Shown here: positions 25,783 through 34,083 of the stretch, in pieces
How positions within the stretch are numbered: the stretch's first letter is position 1
How the letters are laid out: each line of letters opens with the position of its first letter
Origin: Mycobacterium celatum
Lineage (GTDB): Bacteria > Actinomycetota > Actinomycetes > Mycobacteriales > Mycobacteriaceae
DNA length: 64,000 bases
Direction of reading: 5' to 3'
Assembly: GCF_002101595.1 (NCBI RefSeq)
Contig: NZ_LQOM01000030.1
Coordinates: 62,001-126,000 of the forward strand
The notes under the pieces: model-generated
Databases searched by the model: none
The model's input: only the letters and a program-made list of their open reading frames with translations
Told to the model about the DNA's origin: nothing
Translations under genes and position numbers: made by a program

Positions 25783-26694
25783 TCACGACTCCATCAGGCC
25801 GGTCGCCGCGAAGGTGCGCTCGGGGTCGCGCCTAGCAAAGTACTGCTGCAGCGTCGCACTCAGCTCGCCGGGCTCCCAAGCCGGCGCGTCCGTGGCAAAC
25901 TGTTGCTCCACCGTCGGCGCCGCCACCAGCGTTACCCGCGGTCCGTACACGATGAACAGCTGACCGTTGACCGCTTCGGCCGCCGGCGAAGCGAGGAAGC
26001 GGACCAGGGTCACAACATGCTCGGGCGAAAGCGGATCGATCTCGCCGGTCTCGGGCGCCTCGCCGAAGACATCGGCGGTCATCGCGGTGCGGGCCCGCGG
26101 GCAGATCGCGTTGGCGCAGACCCCGTAGCGACCCAGCGCCCGCGCGGCGGACAGGGTCAGCGCGGTGATGCCGGCCTTGGCGGCGCCGTAGTTCGCCTGG
26201 CCGACCGGACCTACCAGCCCAGCCTCCGACGAGGTGTTGACGAGCCGGCCGTAAACGCCGGCGGCTCCTGCTTCTTTGGCCTTTTGGCGCCAATAGGTGG
26301 CCGCGTTGCGGGTCAGCAGGAAGTGGCCACGCAGGTGCACGGCGATCACGGCGTCCCACTCCTCGTCGGACATGTTGAACAGCATCCGGTCGCGGGTGAT
26401 TCCGGCGTTGTTGATCACGATGCTCAGCCCGCCCAGCCCATCGGCGGTGCTGACCAGCTCGTCGGCGGTCGCGCGCTGGCTGATGTCGCCGGCCACCGCG
26501 ACAGCTTTGGAGCCGGCCGTGGTGATCTCGTCGAGGACGTCGGAGGCGTCCAGCGCGCCGGCGATGTCGTTGACGACGACGGTGGCGCCGGCGCGGGCTA
26601 AGCCGATCGCCTCGGCGCGGCCCAGTCCTGCGGCCGCGCCGGTGACCACCGCGACCTTCCCGGACAGGTCGGTCGCGTTCGTGCTGCTAGTCAA
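25783..26694 (-). CDS. hsd4A: Short-chain dehydrogenase Hsd4A (Rv3502c-like)
   Basis: A 303-residue SDR with cofactor motif TGAAAGLG at 18-25, NNAG at 95-98 and active-site Tyr169 and Lys173 (YGAAK). The acidic residue in VVNDI at the end of the second strand indicates NAD. It resembles the peroxisomal multifunctional (MFE-2) hydroxyacyl-CoA dehydrogenase family. Hsd4A orthologs are proposed to oxidise the 3-hydroxyacyl-CoA or 17-hydroxy steroid in side-chain degradation. The start appears to be TTG at 26694; no ATG or GTG is available nearby, so it is less certain. It follows fdxD by 49 bases, in one transcript driven from the KstR site at 27005. Confidence 0.85.
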   Translation of the reverse strand: MTSSTNATDLSGKVAVVTGAAAGLGRAEAIGLARAGATVVVNDIAGALDASDVLDEITTAGSKAVAVAGDISQRATADELVSTADGLGGLSIVINNAGITRDRMLFNMSDEEWDAVIAVHLRGHFLLTRNAATYWRQKAKEAGAAGVYGRLVNTSSEAGLVGPVGQANYGAAKAGITALTLSAARALGRYGVCANAICPRARTAMTADVFGEAPETGEIDPLSPEHVVTLVRFLASPAAEAVNGQLFIVYGPRVTLVAAPTVEQQFATDAPAWEPGELSATLQQYFARRDPERTFAATGLMES

Positions 26695-26743
26695 TTTACG
26701 AATACCTCTAGTCTGTCGTGGTCTGTCGGGCGGCGACCCGCTG

Positions 26744-26935
26744 CTAGTCTTCGCGCTTCAGGGCCGCACGCGGGCATTCGGCGATCGCCTGCTCGGCCAG
26801 CGCCTCCCGGTCGGCGGGAATCGGGTCCGTCTTCACCACGGCATAGTCCTCGTCATCGAGCTCGAAAATGTCCGGCGCGATTCCCATGCACACCGCATTG
26901 CCCTCACACCGATCGCGGTCCACTATCACTCGCAC
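26744..26935 (-). CDS. fdxD: Ferredoxin FdxD, [3Fe-4S] type
   Basis: A 63-residue ferredoxin of the same size as Rv3503c. The cluster ligands are Cys10, Cys16 and Cys54. The first two have the spacing C-x5-C with Ala in the place of the middle cysteine, which marks a single [3Fe-4S] cluster. Such ferredoxins usually donate electrons to a cytochrome P450, and a cholesterol-oxidising P450 (cyp142) is encoded in the same regulon at 51167. The GTG start follows AAGGAGG. The KstR palindrome at 27005 lies 70 bases upstream. Confidence 0.9.
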   Translation of the reverse strand: MRVIVDRDRCEGNAVCMGIAPDIFELDDEDYAVVKTDPIPADREALAEQAIAECPRAALKRED

Positions 26936-27004
26936 GAGTTTCCTCCTTGCGTTTCCGGCTGCCGTGTCCCCACCATACGACGACGGCTCGCTGGACCCTC
27001 AGAC

Positions 27005-27018
27005 TAGAACGTGTTACA
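27005..27018. promoter_or_regulatory. KstR-type operator between fdxD and fadE26
   Basis: TAGAACGTGTTACA matches TnnAACnnGTTnnA. It lies between the divergent fdxD-hsd4A and fadE26-fadE27-fadD17 transcription units and could control both. The same 14-mer recurs between fadD19 and echA19 at 49310. Confidence 0.85.
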
Positions 27019-27053
27019 ACCAGGTTTGGTGAACGGGTAGCCTAAAAGCCCGT

Positions 27054-27110
27054 CGAGCGTCGGGTTGTTGAGCGAAATCGATCCATTTGGACCCGATAAC
27101 TCGACGCTCG
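27054..27110. repeat. Inverted repeat in the fadE26 leader
   Basis: CGAGCGTCGGGTT (27054-27066) and AACTCGACGCTCG (27098-27110) match as reverse complements at 12 of 13 positions with a 31-base loop. The right arm ends 13 bases before the GGAGGA ribosome site. The structure could affect the leader of the fadE26 message or bind a regulator other than KstR. Confidence 0.5.
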
Positions 27111-27134
27111 GCAGAGACGACCGGAGGACGGCCA

Positions 27135-28316
27135 ATGCGGATCAGTTATACCCCGGAGCAGGAGGAACTGCGCCGCGAGCTGCGGTCGTATTTCGCCAAG
27201 CTGATCACCCCGGAACGCCGCGAGGCGCTGAGCTCGACGTCGGGCGAATACGGCACCGGCAACGTCTATCGCGAGACCGTCGCGCAGATGGGCCGCGACG
27301 GGTGGCTCGCACTGGGCTGGCCCAAGGAATACGGCGGGCAGGCCCGCTCGGCGATGGACCAGCTGATCTTCACCGACGAGGCGGCCATCGCCGGGGCGCC
27401 GGTGCCGTTCCTGACGATCAACAGCGTGGCTCCGACGATCATGGCGTTCGGCAGCGAGGAGCAGAAGAAGTTCTTCCTGCCCAAGATCGCCGCGGGCGAG
27501 CTGCACTTCTCCATCGGCTACTCCGAGCCCGGGGCCGGCACCGACCTGGCCAACCTGCGCACCACCGCGGTGCGGGACGGCGACGACTACATCGTCAACG
27601 GCCAGAAGATGTGGACGTCCCTGATCCAGTACGCCGACTACGTATGGCTGGCCGCACGCACCAACACCGAAGCCAAAAAGCACCGCGGCATCTCGATGCT
27701 GATCGTGCCGACCACCGCCGAGGGCTTCTCCTGGACGCCGGTACACACCATGGCGGGCGTCGACACCAGCGCCACCTACTACCAGGATGTTCGGGTTCCG
27801 GTGGCCAACCGAGTCGGCGAGGAGAACGGCGGCTGGAAGCTGGTCACCAATCAGCTCAACCACGAGCGCGTCGCGCTGGTGTCCGCACAGCCGATCATCG
27901 TGGCGCTCAACCAGGTTCGCGAGTGGGCGCAGAACACCAAAGATGCCGGCGGCGCCCGGCTGATCGACTCCGAATGGGTGCAACTCAACCTGGCCCGGGT
28001 GCATGCCAAGGTCGAGGTGCTCAAGCTGATCAACTGGGAGCTGGCGTCTGCTTCTGAGGCCGCCCCATCGCCCGCCGACGCGTCGGCGGCCAAGGTGTTC
28101 GGCACCGAGCTGGCCACCGAGGCCTACCGGCTGCTGATGGAGGTGCTGGGCACCGGCGCGACCGTGCGTCAGGATTCGCCGGGCGCGCTGCTGCGCGGAC
28201 GGGTCGAGCGGATGCACCGCGCGTGTCTGATCCTGACCTTCGGCGGCGGCACCAACGAAGTGCAGCGCGACATCATCGGCATGGTGGCGCTCGGGCTGCC
28301 CCGAGCCAACCGGTAA
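27135..28316 (+). CDS. fadE26: Acyl-CoA dehydrogenase FadE26 (ChsE4)
   Basis: FadE26 pairs with FadE27 in an alpha2beta2 flavoenzyme that introduces the first double bond into the long steroid side chain (3-oxo-cholestenoyl-CoA), with broad chain-length tolerance. The 393-residue protein has the acyl-CoA dehydrogenase N-terminal, middle and C-terminal domains, with FAD-site segments FSIGYSEPGAGTDL (about 118-131) and MWTSL (about 156-160), and the C-terminal LTFGGGTNEVQRDIIG. The start ATG follows CCGGAGGACGG. The gene is first in a KstR-controlled run fadE26-fadE27-fadD17. Confidence 0.92.
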   Translation: MRISYTPEQEELRRELRSYFAKLITPERREALSSTSGEYGTGNVYRETVAQMGRDGWLALGWPKEYGGQARSAMDQLIFTDEAAIAGAPVPFLTINSVAPTIMAFGSEEQKKFFLPKIAAGELHFSIGYSEPGAGTDLANLRTTAVRDGDDYIVNGQKMWTSLIQYADYVWLAARTNTEAKKHRGISMLIVPTTAEGFSWTPVHTMAGVDTSATYYQDVRVPVANRVGEENGGWKLVTNQLNHERVALVSAQPIIVALNQVREWAQNTKDAGGARLIDSEWVQLNLARVHAKVEVLKLINWELASASEAAPSPADASAAKVFGTELATEAYRLLMEVLGTGATVRQDSPGALLRGRVERMHRACLILTFGGGTNEVQRDIIGMVALGLPRANR

Positions 28317-28325
28317 AGGACCCTC

Positions 28326-29417
28326 ATGGATTTCTCGACAACCGAAGCCGCAGTTGACCTCGGCGGTCTGGTGGACACGATCATCGATGCGGTGTGTACG
28401 CCGGAGCATCAGCGTGAACTGGACGGCTTGGAGCAACGGTTCGACCGCGAGTTGTGGCGAAAGCTCGTCGATGCCGACATCTTGAGCGCCGCGGCTCCCG
28501 AGTCCTTGGGCGGCGGCGGTTACGGCGTACTCGAGCAGACCGCGGTGCTGGTCGCGCTGGGCCGAGGGCTGGCCGCCGTGCCGTATCTGGAGTCGGTGGT
28601 GCTGGGCGCGGGAGCGCTGGCCCGGTTCGGCTCGGCCGAGCTGCAGCAGGAGTGGGGTGCGCCCGCGGTCAGCGGCGAGAAGATCCTCACCGTCGCGGTG
28701 GACGGCGAGATGGGCGACGGGCCCGTGCAGGCCGCACGCTCGGGTGACGGGTACCGGCTGACCGGCTCCCGCACCCAGGTCGGTTACGGCCCGGTGGCCG
28801 ACGGCTTCCTCGTGCCCGCTGAAACCGATTCCGGCACCGCGGTTTTCCTGGTGTCTGCCGAGGAGGCCCCGATAACGCGGCTGGAGACCACGGGTCTGGG
28901 CAGCGTCGGGCATGTCCGGCTGGACGGAGTCGAGGTCGGTGATGCGCGGCGGATCGGCGGCGACGACGTGCTGAGCTGGATTTCGACACGTGCTTCGTTG
29001 GGCCGCAGCGCCTTTCAGCTCGGCGTGCTGGACCGCGGGCTGCAGTTGACCGCCGAATATGCCCGTACCCGTGAGCAATTCGACCGTCCCATCGGCAGCT
29101 TCCAGGCCGTGTCGCAGCGGTTGGCCGACGGTTACATCGACGTCAAGGGGCTGCGGCTCACCCTCACCGAGGCGGCGTGGCGGGTCTCCGAGGACTTGCC
29201 CGCAGGCAACGAGGTGGCCACCGCGGCGTTCTGGGCCGCCGAAGCCGGACATCGGTTGGCGCACACCATCGTTCACGTCCACGGCGGCGTCGGTATCGAC
29301 ATCGACCACCCGGTACATCGCTATTTCCTGGCGGCCAAGCAGACCGAGTTCGCGTTGGGCGGCGCGACGGGGCAGCTGCTGCGCATCGGCCGCGAGCTCG
29401 CGGACACCCCAGCCTGA
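28326..29417 (+). CDS. fadE27: Acyl-CoA dehydrogenase FadE27 (ChsE5)
   Basis: The 363-residue partner of FadE26, following it by 9 bases. It keeps the acyl-CoA dehydrogenase fold (ALGRGLAAVPYLESVVLGAGAL, then YARTREQFDRPIGSFQAV at about 238-255, and HVHGGVGIDIDHPVHRYF near the end) that makes half of the composite FAD sites. In characterised heteromeric steroid ACADs only one subunit carries the catalytic glutamate, here presumably FadE26. Length is close to Rv3505 (373). The pair is diagnostic of steroid side-chain beta-oxidation in actinobacteria. Confidence 0.92.
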   Translation: MDFSTTEAAVDLGGLVDTIIDAVCTPEHQRELDGLEQRFDRELWRKLVDADILSAAAPESLGGGGYGVLEQTAVLVALGRGLAAVPYLESVVLGAGALARFGSAELQQEWGAPAVSGEKILTVAVDGEMGDGPVQAARSGDGYRLTGSRTQVGYGPVADGFLVPAETDSGTAVFLVSAEEAPITRLETTGLGSVGHVRLDGVEVGDARRIGGDDVLSWISTRASLGRSAFQLGVLDRGLQLTAEYARTREQFDRPIGSFQAVSQRLADGYIDVKGLRLTLTEAAWRVSEDLPAGNEVATAAFWAAEAGHRLAHTIVHVHGGVGIDIDHPVHRYFLAAKQTEFALGGATGQLLRIGRELADTPA

Positions 29418-29420
29418 GTC

Positions 29421-30932
29421 ATGGCGGATCTGCCCACCGTCGTCGACTTGCTGAAACCGCTAGTCGACGTCGACGATCGGGGCGTCTACTTCGAGGACTC
29501 GTTCACGAGTTGGCGTGATCACCTCCGGCACGGCGCCGCGGTAGCCGCCGCATTGCGCGCCCGGCTGGACCCTGGTAGGCCGCCGCATGTCGGAGTGCTG
29601 CTGGAGAACACCCCGTTCTTTTCGGCGGTGCTGGTCGCCGCCGGGCTGTCGGGCATCGTGCCGGTGGGGCTCAACCCGGTGCGCCGCGGCGCTGCGCTGA
29701 CCCGCGATATCGACTACGCGGATTGCCAGCTGGTGCTGGCGGATGCGAATTCGACTGCCGCCATTGGCGATATCCCGCACGTCAATGTCGATTCCGATGA
29801 GTGGGCCGGCGAGGTGGCCGCGCATGGCGATGCCAAGGTGTGCTTCCGGGATGCCGCGCCCGAAGACCTGTTCATGCTGATCTTCACCTCCGGCACCAGC
29901 GGTGACCCGAAGGCGGTCAAGTGCAGCCACGGCAAGGTCGGCATCGCGGGGGTGACGATGACCGAACGGTTCGGGCTCGGCCCCGCCGACCGCTGCTACG
30001 TGTCGATGCCGCTGTTCCACTCCAACGCCGTGCTGGTCGGCTGGTCGGTGGCGGCGGCGTGCCGCGGGTCAATGGTGTTGCGGCGCAAGTTCTCTGCGTC
30101 AGGATTCCTCCCCGACATCCGGAAGTATGGCGTCACGTACGCCAATTACGTCGGCAAGCCGTTGTCGTATGTACTGGCCACTCCCGAACGACCCGACGAC
30201 GCGGACAACCCGCTGAAGGTGGTGTACGGCAACGAGGGCGCCCCGGCCGACATCGAACGCTTTGCCCGCCGGTTTGGCTGTGTCGCGGTCGACGGGTTCG
30301 GCTCGACCGAGGGCGGGGTGGCGATCGCCCGCACCCCCGACACCCCCGCCGGCTCACTGGGCCCGCTGCCCGAAGGCATCGGGATCGTCGACGTCGACAC
30401 CGGCAAGCCCTGCCCGCCCGGTGTCGTCGGCGAGCTGGTGAACATCGCCGGACCGGGCCGGTTCGAGGGCTACTACAACGACCCGGAGGCCGACGCGGCA
30501 CGGATGGCCGACGGCGTCTACCACAGCGGCGACCTGGCCTATCGCGACGAGAACGGGTACGTGTATTTCGCTGGGCGGCTGGGTGATTGGCTACGGGTCG
30601 ACGGGGAGAACCTGGGCACCGCGCCGATCGAGCGGGTGCTGGCACGCTACCCCGGGGTCAGCGAGGTGGCGGTGTATGGCGTGCCCGATCCGGCCGTCGG
30701 CGACCGGGTGATGGCCGCGCTGGTGATGACACCGGAAGCGGAGTTCGACGTCGACAAGTTCCGTGCCTTTCTGGCCGAACAACCCGATCTCGGGCCCAAG
30801 CAGTGGCCGTCGTACGTGCGGGTCAGTAGCGCACTGCCCCGCACCGCGACGTTCAAAGTACTCAAACGCGAACTGTCGGCCGAGGGCGTCGACTGCCCCG
30901 ACCCGGTGTGGACCCTGCGCGAGCAGACGTAA
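29421..30932 (+). CDS. fadD17: Steroid-acyl-CoA synthetase FadD17
   Basis: A 503-residue ANL-superfamily ligase that adenylates a carboxylic acid and transfers it to CoA. The P-loop motif IFTSGTSGDPKAVK (about 154-167), the substrate motif DGFGSTEGG (about 290-300), YHSGDLAYRDENGYVYFAGRLGDWLRVDGEN (about 368-398) and the catalytic Lys near the C-terminus (ATFKVLKREL) are all present. FadD17 orthologs activate shortened steroid side-chain acids. It starts 3 bases after fadE27. The last codons (REQT-stop) lie inside the left arm of hairpin repeat A copy 2, so the element has set the 3' end of the gene. Confidence 0.9.
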   Translation: MADLPTVVDLLKPLVDVDDRGVYFEDSFTSWRDHLRHGAAVAAALRARLDPGRPPHVGVLLENTPFFSAVLVAAGLSGIVPVGLNPVRRGAALTRDIDYADCQLVLADANSTAAIGDIPHVNVDSDEWAGEVAAHGDAKVCFRDAAPEDLFMLIFTSGTSGDPKAVKCSHGKVGIAGVTMTERFGLGPADRCYVSMPLFHSNAVLVGWSVAAACRGSMVLRRKFSASGFLPDIRKYGVTYANYVGKPLSYVLATPERPDDADNPLKVVYGNEGAPADIERFARRFGCVAVDGFGSTEGGVAIARTPDTPAGSLGPLPEGIGIVDVDTGKPCPPGVVGELVNIAGPGRFEGYYNDPEADAARMADGVYHSGDLAYRDENGYVYFAGRLGDWLRVDGENLGTAPIERVLARYPGVSEVAVYGVPDPAVGDRVMAALVMTPEAEFDVDKFRAFLAEQPDLGPKQWPSYVRVSSALPRTATFKVLKRELSAEGVDCPDPVWTLREQT

Positions 30933-30978
30933 AATCGCCTAAAATCGCGGTGTTTTGGGCGATTTTACGTCTGCTCGC
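30919..30978. repeat. Long hairpin repeat, family A copy 2, probable bidirectional terminator
   Basis: Arms 30919-30939 and 30958-30978 are perfect 21-base reverse complements. Including one G-T pair and four A-T pairs the stem reaches 26 bp around an 8-base loop. The arm opens GCGAGCAGACGTAAAATCGC, like the copy at 11833. It separates the convergent fadD17 and aldehyde dehydrogenase genes and reads through A- and T-runs on both strands, so it may terminate both. It also encodes the last four residues and stop of fadD17. Confidence 0.85.
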
Positions 30979-30983
30979 CGTGG

Positions 30984-32426
30984 CTAACCGGCGACCGAGA
31001 TCGACTTGGTGTCCAGATAGCCCTCGATGCCTTCGCGGCCCAACTCTCGGCCGTAGCCACTGAATTTGACGCCGCCGAACGGCGCATACGGGTCCATCGT
31101 GTAGCCCTGGTTGACCCCGAACGTGCCCGTCCGGATGCGGGCGGCCAGCGCCACCCCGCGGTCAACGTCGTCGGTGAAGACGGACCCGGCCAGCCCGTAG
31201 TCGGAGTCGTTGGCGATCCGCACCGCCTGGGCCTCGTCGTCGTAGCCGATGACGGTCAGCACCGGGCCGAAAATCTCTTCGCGCGCTATCCGCATCGTGT
31301 TGTCGGCGTCGGCGAACAGCGTTGGCCGCACATACCAGCCGCGCTCGACGCCGTCGGGCATGCCGGTGCCGCCGGTGACCAGCCGGGCGCCTTCCTGCTT
31401 GCCGGCCTCGATGTAGCCAAGGACGCGCTGCTGTTGCCGGCGCGCCACCAAGGGGCCCACCTGGGTCGCGGGGTCGACAGGATCACCCACCACCAATGCC
31501 TCCATCTCGGCGGTCAGCGCGTCGATGAACTCGTTACTTCGCTTGGCGGGCACCAGGATTCGGGTCAGTGCGTTGCAGATCTGGCCGCTGTTGGACAGGC
31601 TCGCCGATCGGATGCCCGTAGCGACGGCCGCCGGATCGGCGTCGTCGAGGACGACCGCCGCCGACTTGCCGCCGAGCTCGAGGCTGACCCGTTTCAATCC
31701 GGTCGCACACGCCGCGGCCACCTGTCGTCCGGCGACGGTGGACCCGGTGAACGACACCTTGTCCACTCCTCCGTGCGCCACCAGGTAGGCGCCGACGTCG
31801 GCGCCGCCCGGCACCACGCTCACCACACCGGGCGGCAGGCCGAGCTCTTCCAGCAGTTCGGCCAGCAGCAGCGCGTCGAGCGGCGACTCGGGCGCCGGCT
31901 TGAGCACCACGCAACAGCCGGCCAGCAATGCGGGGACCAGCTTGGTGACGATCAGGAACTGCGGCATGTTCCACGGCACGATCGCGGCGACGACGCCGAC
32001 CGGTTCGCGGCGGATGCGGATGTCGGCGCCGTAGTGGCCGCGCCGGGTTTCCTGCCACGCGAAGTCGTCGGCCAGATCGCAGAACGCGGTCATCATCATC
32101 CACGGCAGGCCGACCTGGGCCCGCTGGGCGAAGCTGGTCGGCGCGCCGATCTCGGCGGTGATGAGATCGGCCATCTCCGAACGCCGTTCACCGTAGAGCT
32201 CGGCCAGCCGGCGCACCACGGCAATGCGCTCGGACGGATCGAGTCGCGGCCAAGGGCCGTCGTCGAACGCCTGGCGGGCGGCCCCGACCGCGGCGTCGAC
32301 GTCGGCCGGTCCGGCAGCCGCCACCTGTGCGACCGGTGCTTCGGTGGCCGGCGAGATCACGTCGATCACGGCGTCGGTGCTCGGCTTCGACCAACTCCCA
32401 CTGATAAACAGTTCGCCTGCTCGCAC
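30984..32426 (-). CDS. NAD(P)-dependent aldehyde dehydrogenase
   Basis: A 480-residue aldehyde dehydrogenase from the GTG at 32426. Catalytic elements are visible: the Asn of VPWNMPQ, the general-base Glu in LELGGKSA and the nucleophilic Cys in NSGQICNALTR; EEIFGPVL follows later. GGAGG at 32434-32438 lies 7 bases before this GTG, which favours it; the ATG at 32441 would add five residues (MPEVG) but has no ribosome site. It is divergent from the first Rieske oxygenase gene, and the gap holds an imperfect copy of the operator found downstream of marR. It presumably oxidises an aldehyde made in the oxygenase pathway. Confidence 0.85.
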   Translation of the reverse strand: MRAGELFISGSWSKPSTDAVIDVISPATEAPVAQVAAAGPADVDAAVGAARQAFDDGPWPRLDPSERIAVVRRLAELYGERRSEMADLITAEIGAPTSFAQRAQVGLPWMMMTAFCDLADDFAWQETRRGHYGADIRIRREPVGVVAAIVPWNMPQFLIVTKLVPALLAGCCVVLKPAPESPLDALLLAELLEELGLPPGVVSVVPGGADVGAYLVAHGGVDKVSFTGSTVAGRQVAAACATGLKRVSLELGGKSAAVVLDDADPAAVATGIRSASLSNSGQICNALTRILVPAKRSNEFIDALTAEMEALVVGDPVDPATQVGPLVARRQQQRVLGYIEAGKQEGARLVTGGTGMPDGVERGWYVRPTLFADADNTMRIAREEIFGPVLTVIGYDDEAQAVRIANDSDYGLAGSVFTDDVDRGVALAARIRTGTFGVNQGYTMDPYAPFGGVKFSGYGRELGREGIEGYLDTKSISVAG

Positions 32427-32444
32427 ACCAACCTCCGGCATAAT

Positions 32445-32458
32445 ATCAACTACTTGTG
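32445..32458. promoter_or_regulatory. Possible imperfect operator between aldehyde dehydrogenase and Rieske genes
   Basis: ATCAACTACTTGTG resembles the paired sites at 35779 and 35799 (CAAGTACTTG core) with two departures from AnCAAGnnCTTGnT. It lies in an AT-rich divergent promoter between the aldehyde dehydrogenase and the first Rieske oxygenase. If real, it would tie both genes to the same regulator as the ferredoxin operon. Confidence 0.35.
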
Positions 32459-32488
32459 ATTGCTCTGCCGAGCATATACGGTCGGCCC

Positions 32489-33754
32489 ATGCCTCGTTTT
32501 CCCAAGCCACCGGAAGGCAGCTGGACAGAGCATTACCCCGATCTCGGCACCGGGCCGGTGTCTTACGAGGACTCCATCTCCCCGGAGTTCTACGAGCTCG
32601 AGCGGGCGGCGATCTTCAAGCGAGCTTGGCTCAATGTCGGTCGCGCCGAGCAACTTCCACGCAACGGCAGCTACTTCACCAAGGAACTGAAGGTTGTCAA
32701 CACCTCGATCATCGTGGTGCGCACCACCAACGGCGACATCAAGGCGTTCCACAACATCTGCCGCCACCGCGGCAACAAGCTGGTCTGGAACGACATGCCT
32801 GCCGAGGAGGCCAGCGGCTTTTGCCGCCAATTCCGGTGCAAATACCACGCATGGCGCTACGACCTGGACGGCAACCTGACCCACGTCCCGCAGGAAGGCG
32901 AGTTCTTCGACCTGGACAAGAACCGCTACGGGCTGGTGCCGGTGCACTGCGACGTGTGGGAAGGCTTCATCTTCGTCAACTTCGCCGCCGAACCCGAGCA
33001 GTCGCTGCGCGAGTTCCTGGGCCCGATGATCACCGGGCTGGAGGGGTATCCGTTCGGGCAGCTGACGTCGCGGTGGTGTTACCGCTCGGAAGTGAAAGCG
33101 AATTGGAAGCTCTACCTGGACGCGTTCCAGGAGTTCTACCACGCGCCGGTGTTACACGCGAACCAGTCGCCGACCAAGTACTCCAAGGCTGCCGCGGAGG
33201 CCGGGTTCGAGGCGCCGCACTATCGCATCGACGGGCCGCACCGGCTGGTCAGCACGTCGGGCGTGCGGGCCTGGGAGATGGATGCTGACATGCGCAAGCC
33301 GATCGACGAGATCTGCCGCAGCGGGCTTTTCGGGCCGTGGGACAGCCCGGATCTCGGCCCGCTGCCCGACGGCATCAACCCGGCCAACTGTGACCCGTGG
33401 GGGCTGGACTCGTTTCAGCTGTTCCCCAATTTCGTGATCCTGATCTGGGGGCAGGGCTGGTATCTGACCTACCACTACTGGCCGACGTCGTATAACAGCC
33501 ACGTTTTCGAGGGCACGCTGTATTTCCCGCCGCCCCGCACTCCGCGCGAGCGGGTCGCGCAGGAACTGGCGGCGGTGACATTCAAGGAATTCGGTCTGCA
33601 GGACGCCAACACGCTGGAGGCAACCCAGTCGATGATCGAATCACGTGCCGTCGACGGTTTTCTGCTCAACGACCAAGAGGTGCTGATTCGGCATCTGCAC
33701 CGCGAGACCGCGGCGTGGGTCGACGAGTACCGGCGCGCGACGGCGGGCTTCTGA
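32489..33754 (+). CDS. Rieske non-heme iron oxygenase, alpha subunit (module 1)
   Basis: A 421-residue ring-hydroxylating-oxygenase alpha subunit. The Rieske ligands are Cys91, His93, Cys117 and His120 (CRHRG and CKYH). The mononuclear iron site is in NWKLYLDAFQEFYHAPVLH, with His218 and His223. The start MPRFPKPPEGSW at 32489 is chosen because its paralog at 36889 begins the same way. The stop overlaps the start of the small partner gene (TGATG). The reductase is not encoded nearby; the ferredoxin at 35826 may serve it. Hydroxylation or demethylation of a steroid-like or aromatic compound is a family-level expectation only. Confidence 0.85.
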   Translation: MPRFPKPPEGSWTEHYPDLGTGPVSYEDSISPEFYELERAAIFKRAWLNVGRAEQLPRNGSYFTKELKVVNTSIIVVRTTNGDIKAFHNICRHRGNKLVWNDMPAEEASGFCRQFRCKYHAWRYDLDGNLTHVPQEGEFFDLDKNRYGLVPVHCDVWEGFIFVNFAAEPEQSLREFLGPMITGLEGYPFGQLTSRWCYRSEVKANWKLYLDAFQEFYHAPVLHANQSPTKYSKAAAEAGFEAPHYRIDGPHRLVSTSGVRAWEMDADMRKPIDEICRSGLFGPWDSPDLGPLPDGINPANCDPWGLDSFQLFPNFVILIWGQGWYLTYHYWPTSYNSHVFEGTLYFPPPRTPRERVAQELAAVTFKEFGLQDANTLEATQSMIESRAVDGFLLNDQEVLIRHLHRETAAWVDEYRRATAGF

Positions 33755-34083
33755 TGACCACCAAGCTGCCGCCCGAATTCGCCGATCTGGAACCGTTTTC
33801 CGACTGGTGCCTGCCGAGCGAGCCGGAGCGTTACCACAAGCGACTCACCAGCTCGATGGCGGACATGCAGGCGTTCTACGACGCCATCATGCCGCGCGCG
33901 GAGGACGCGCTGGCCTACTGCGACAAGTTCAGCCTCGACGACCTGCCCGACGACGTGATGAACCTGATGCACCTGCTGTACTCGATGATCATGGTGTCGT
34001 TCCCTGTCGAATGCTGGAAGCAGCCGCGCATTCCCGATTCCGGGGCATCGACACTGGATTGCGTCTGCGAACCCGTGCCGTGA
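33754..34083 (+). CDS. Small Rieske-associated protein (module 1), function unknown
   Basis: A 109-residue, mostly helical acidic protein with no signal peptide or membrane segment. Its most conserved stretch is YCDKFSLDDLP at 55-65, followed by NLMHLLYSMIMV, which reappears almost unchanged in the protein encoded at 38153. Its start overlaps the stop of the Rieske oxygenase gene, and its stop overlaps the next start (GTGA). I do not recognise a named family. The invariant pairing with a Rieske alpha subunit suggests a small subunit, chaperone or electron-transfer adaptor. Confidence 0.75.
   Translation: MTTKLPPEFADLEPFSDWCLPSEPERYHKRLTSSMADMQAFYDAIMPRAEDALAYCDKFSLDDLPDDVMNLMHLLYSMIMVSFPVECWKQPRIPDSGASTLDCVCEPVP

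Noticed and set aside
27042-29318. Minus-strand open frame of 758 codons across fadE26-fadE27
   Set aside because: It is an antisense shadow: both plus-strand genes are clear acyl-CoA dehydrogenases, and the shadow protein has no recognisable domain and a composition typical of GC-rich third-position reading.
33807-34079. N-terminal extension of the His-x-His-less amidohydrolase
   Set aside because: It reads the small Rieske partner gene in another frame; GTG 34080 in the overlap with that gene's stop gives a normal amidohydrolase start.
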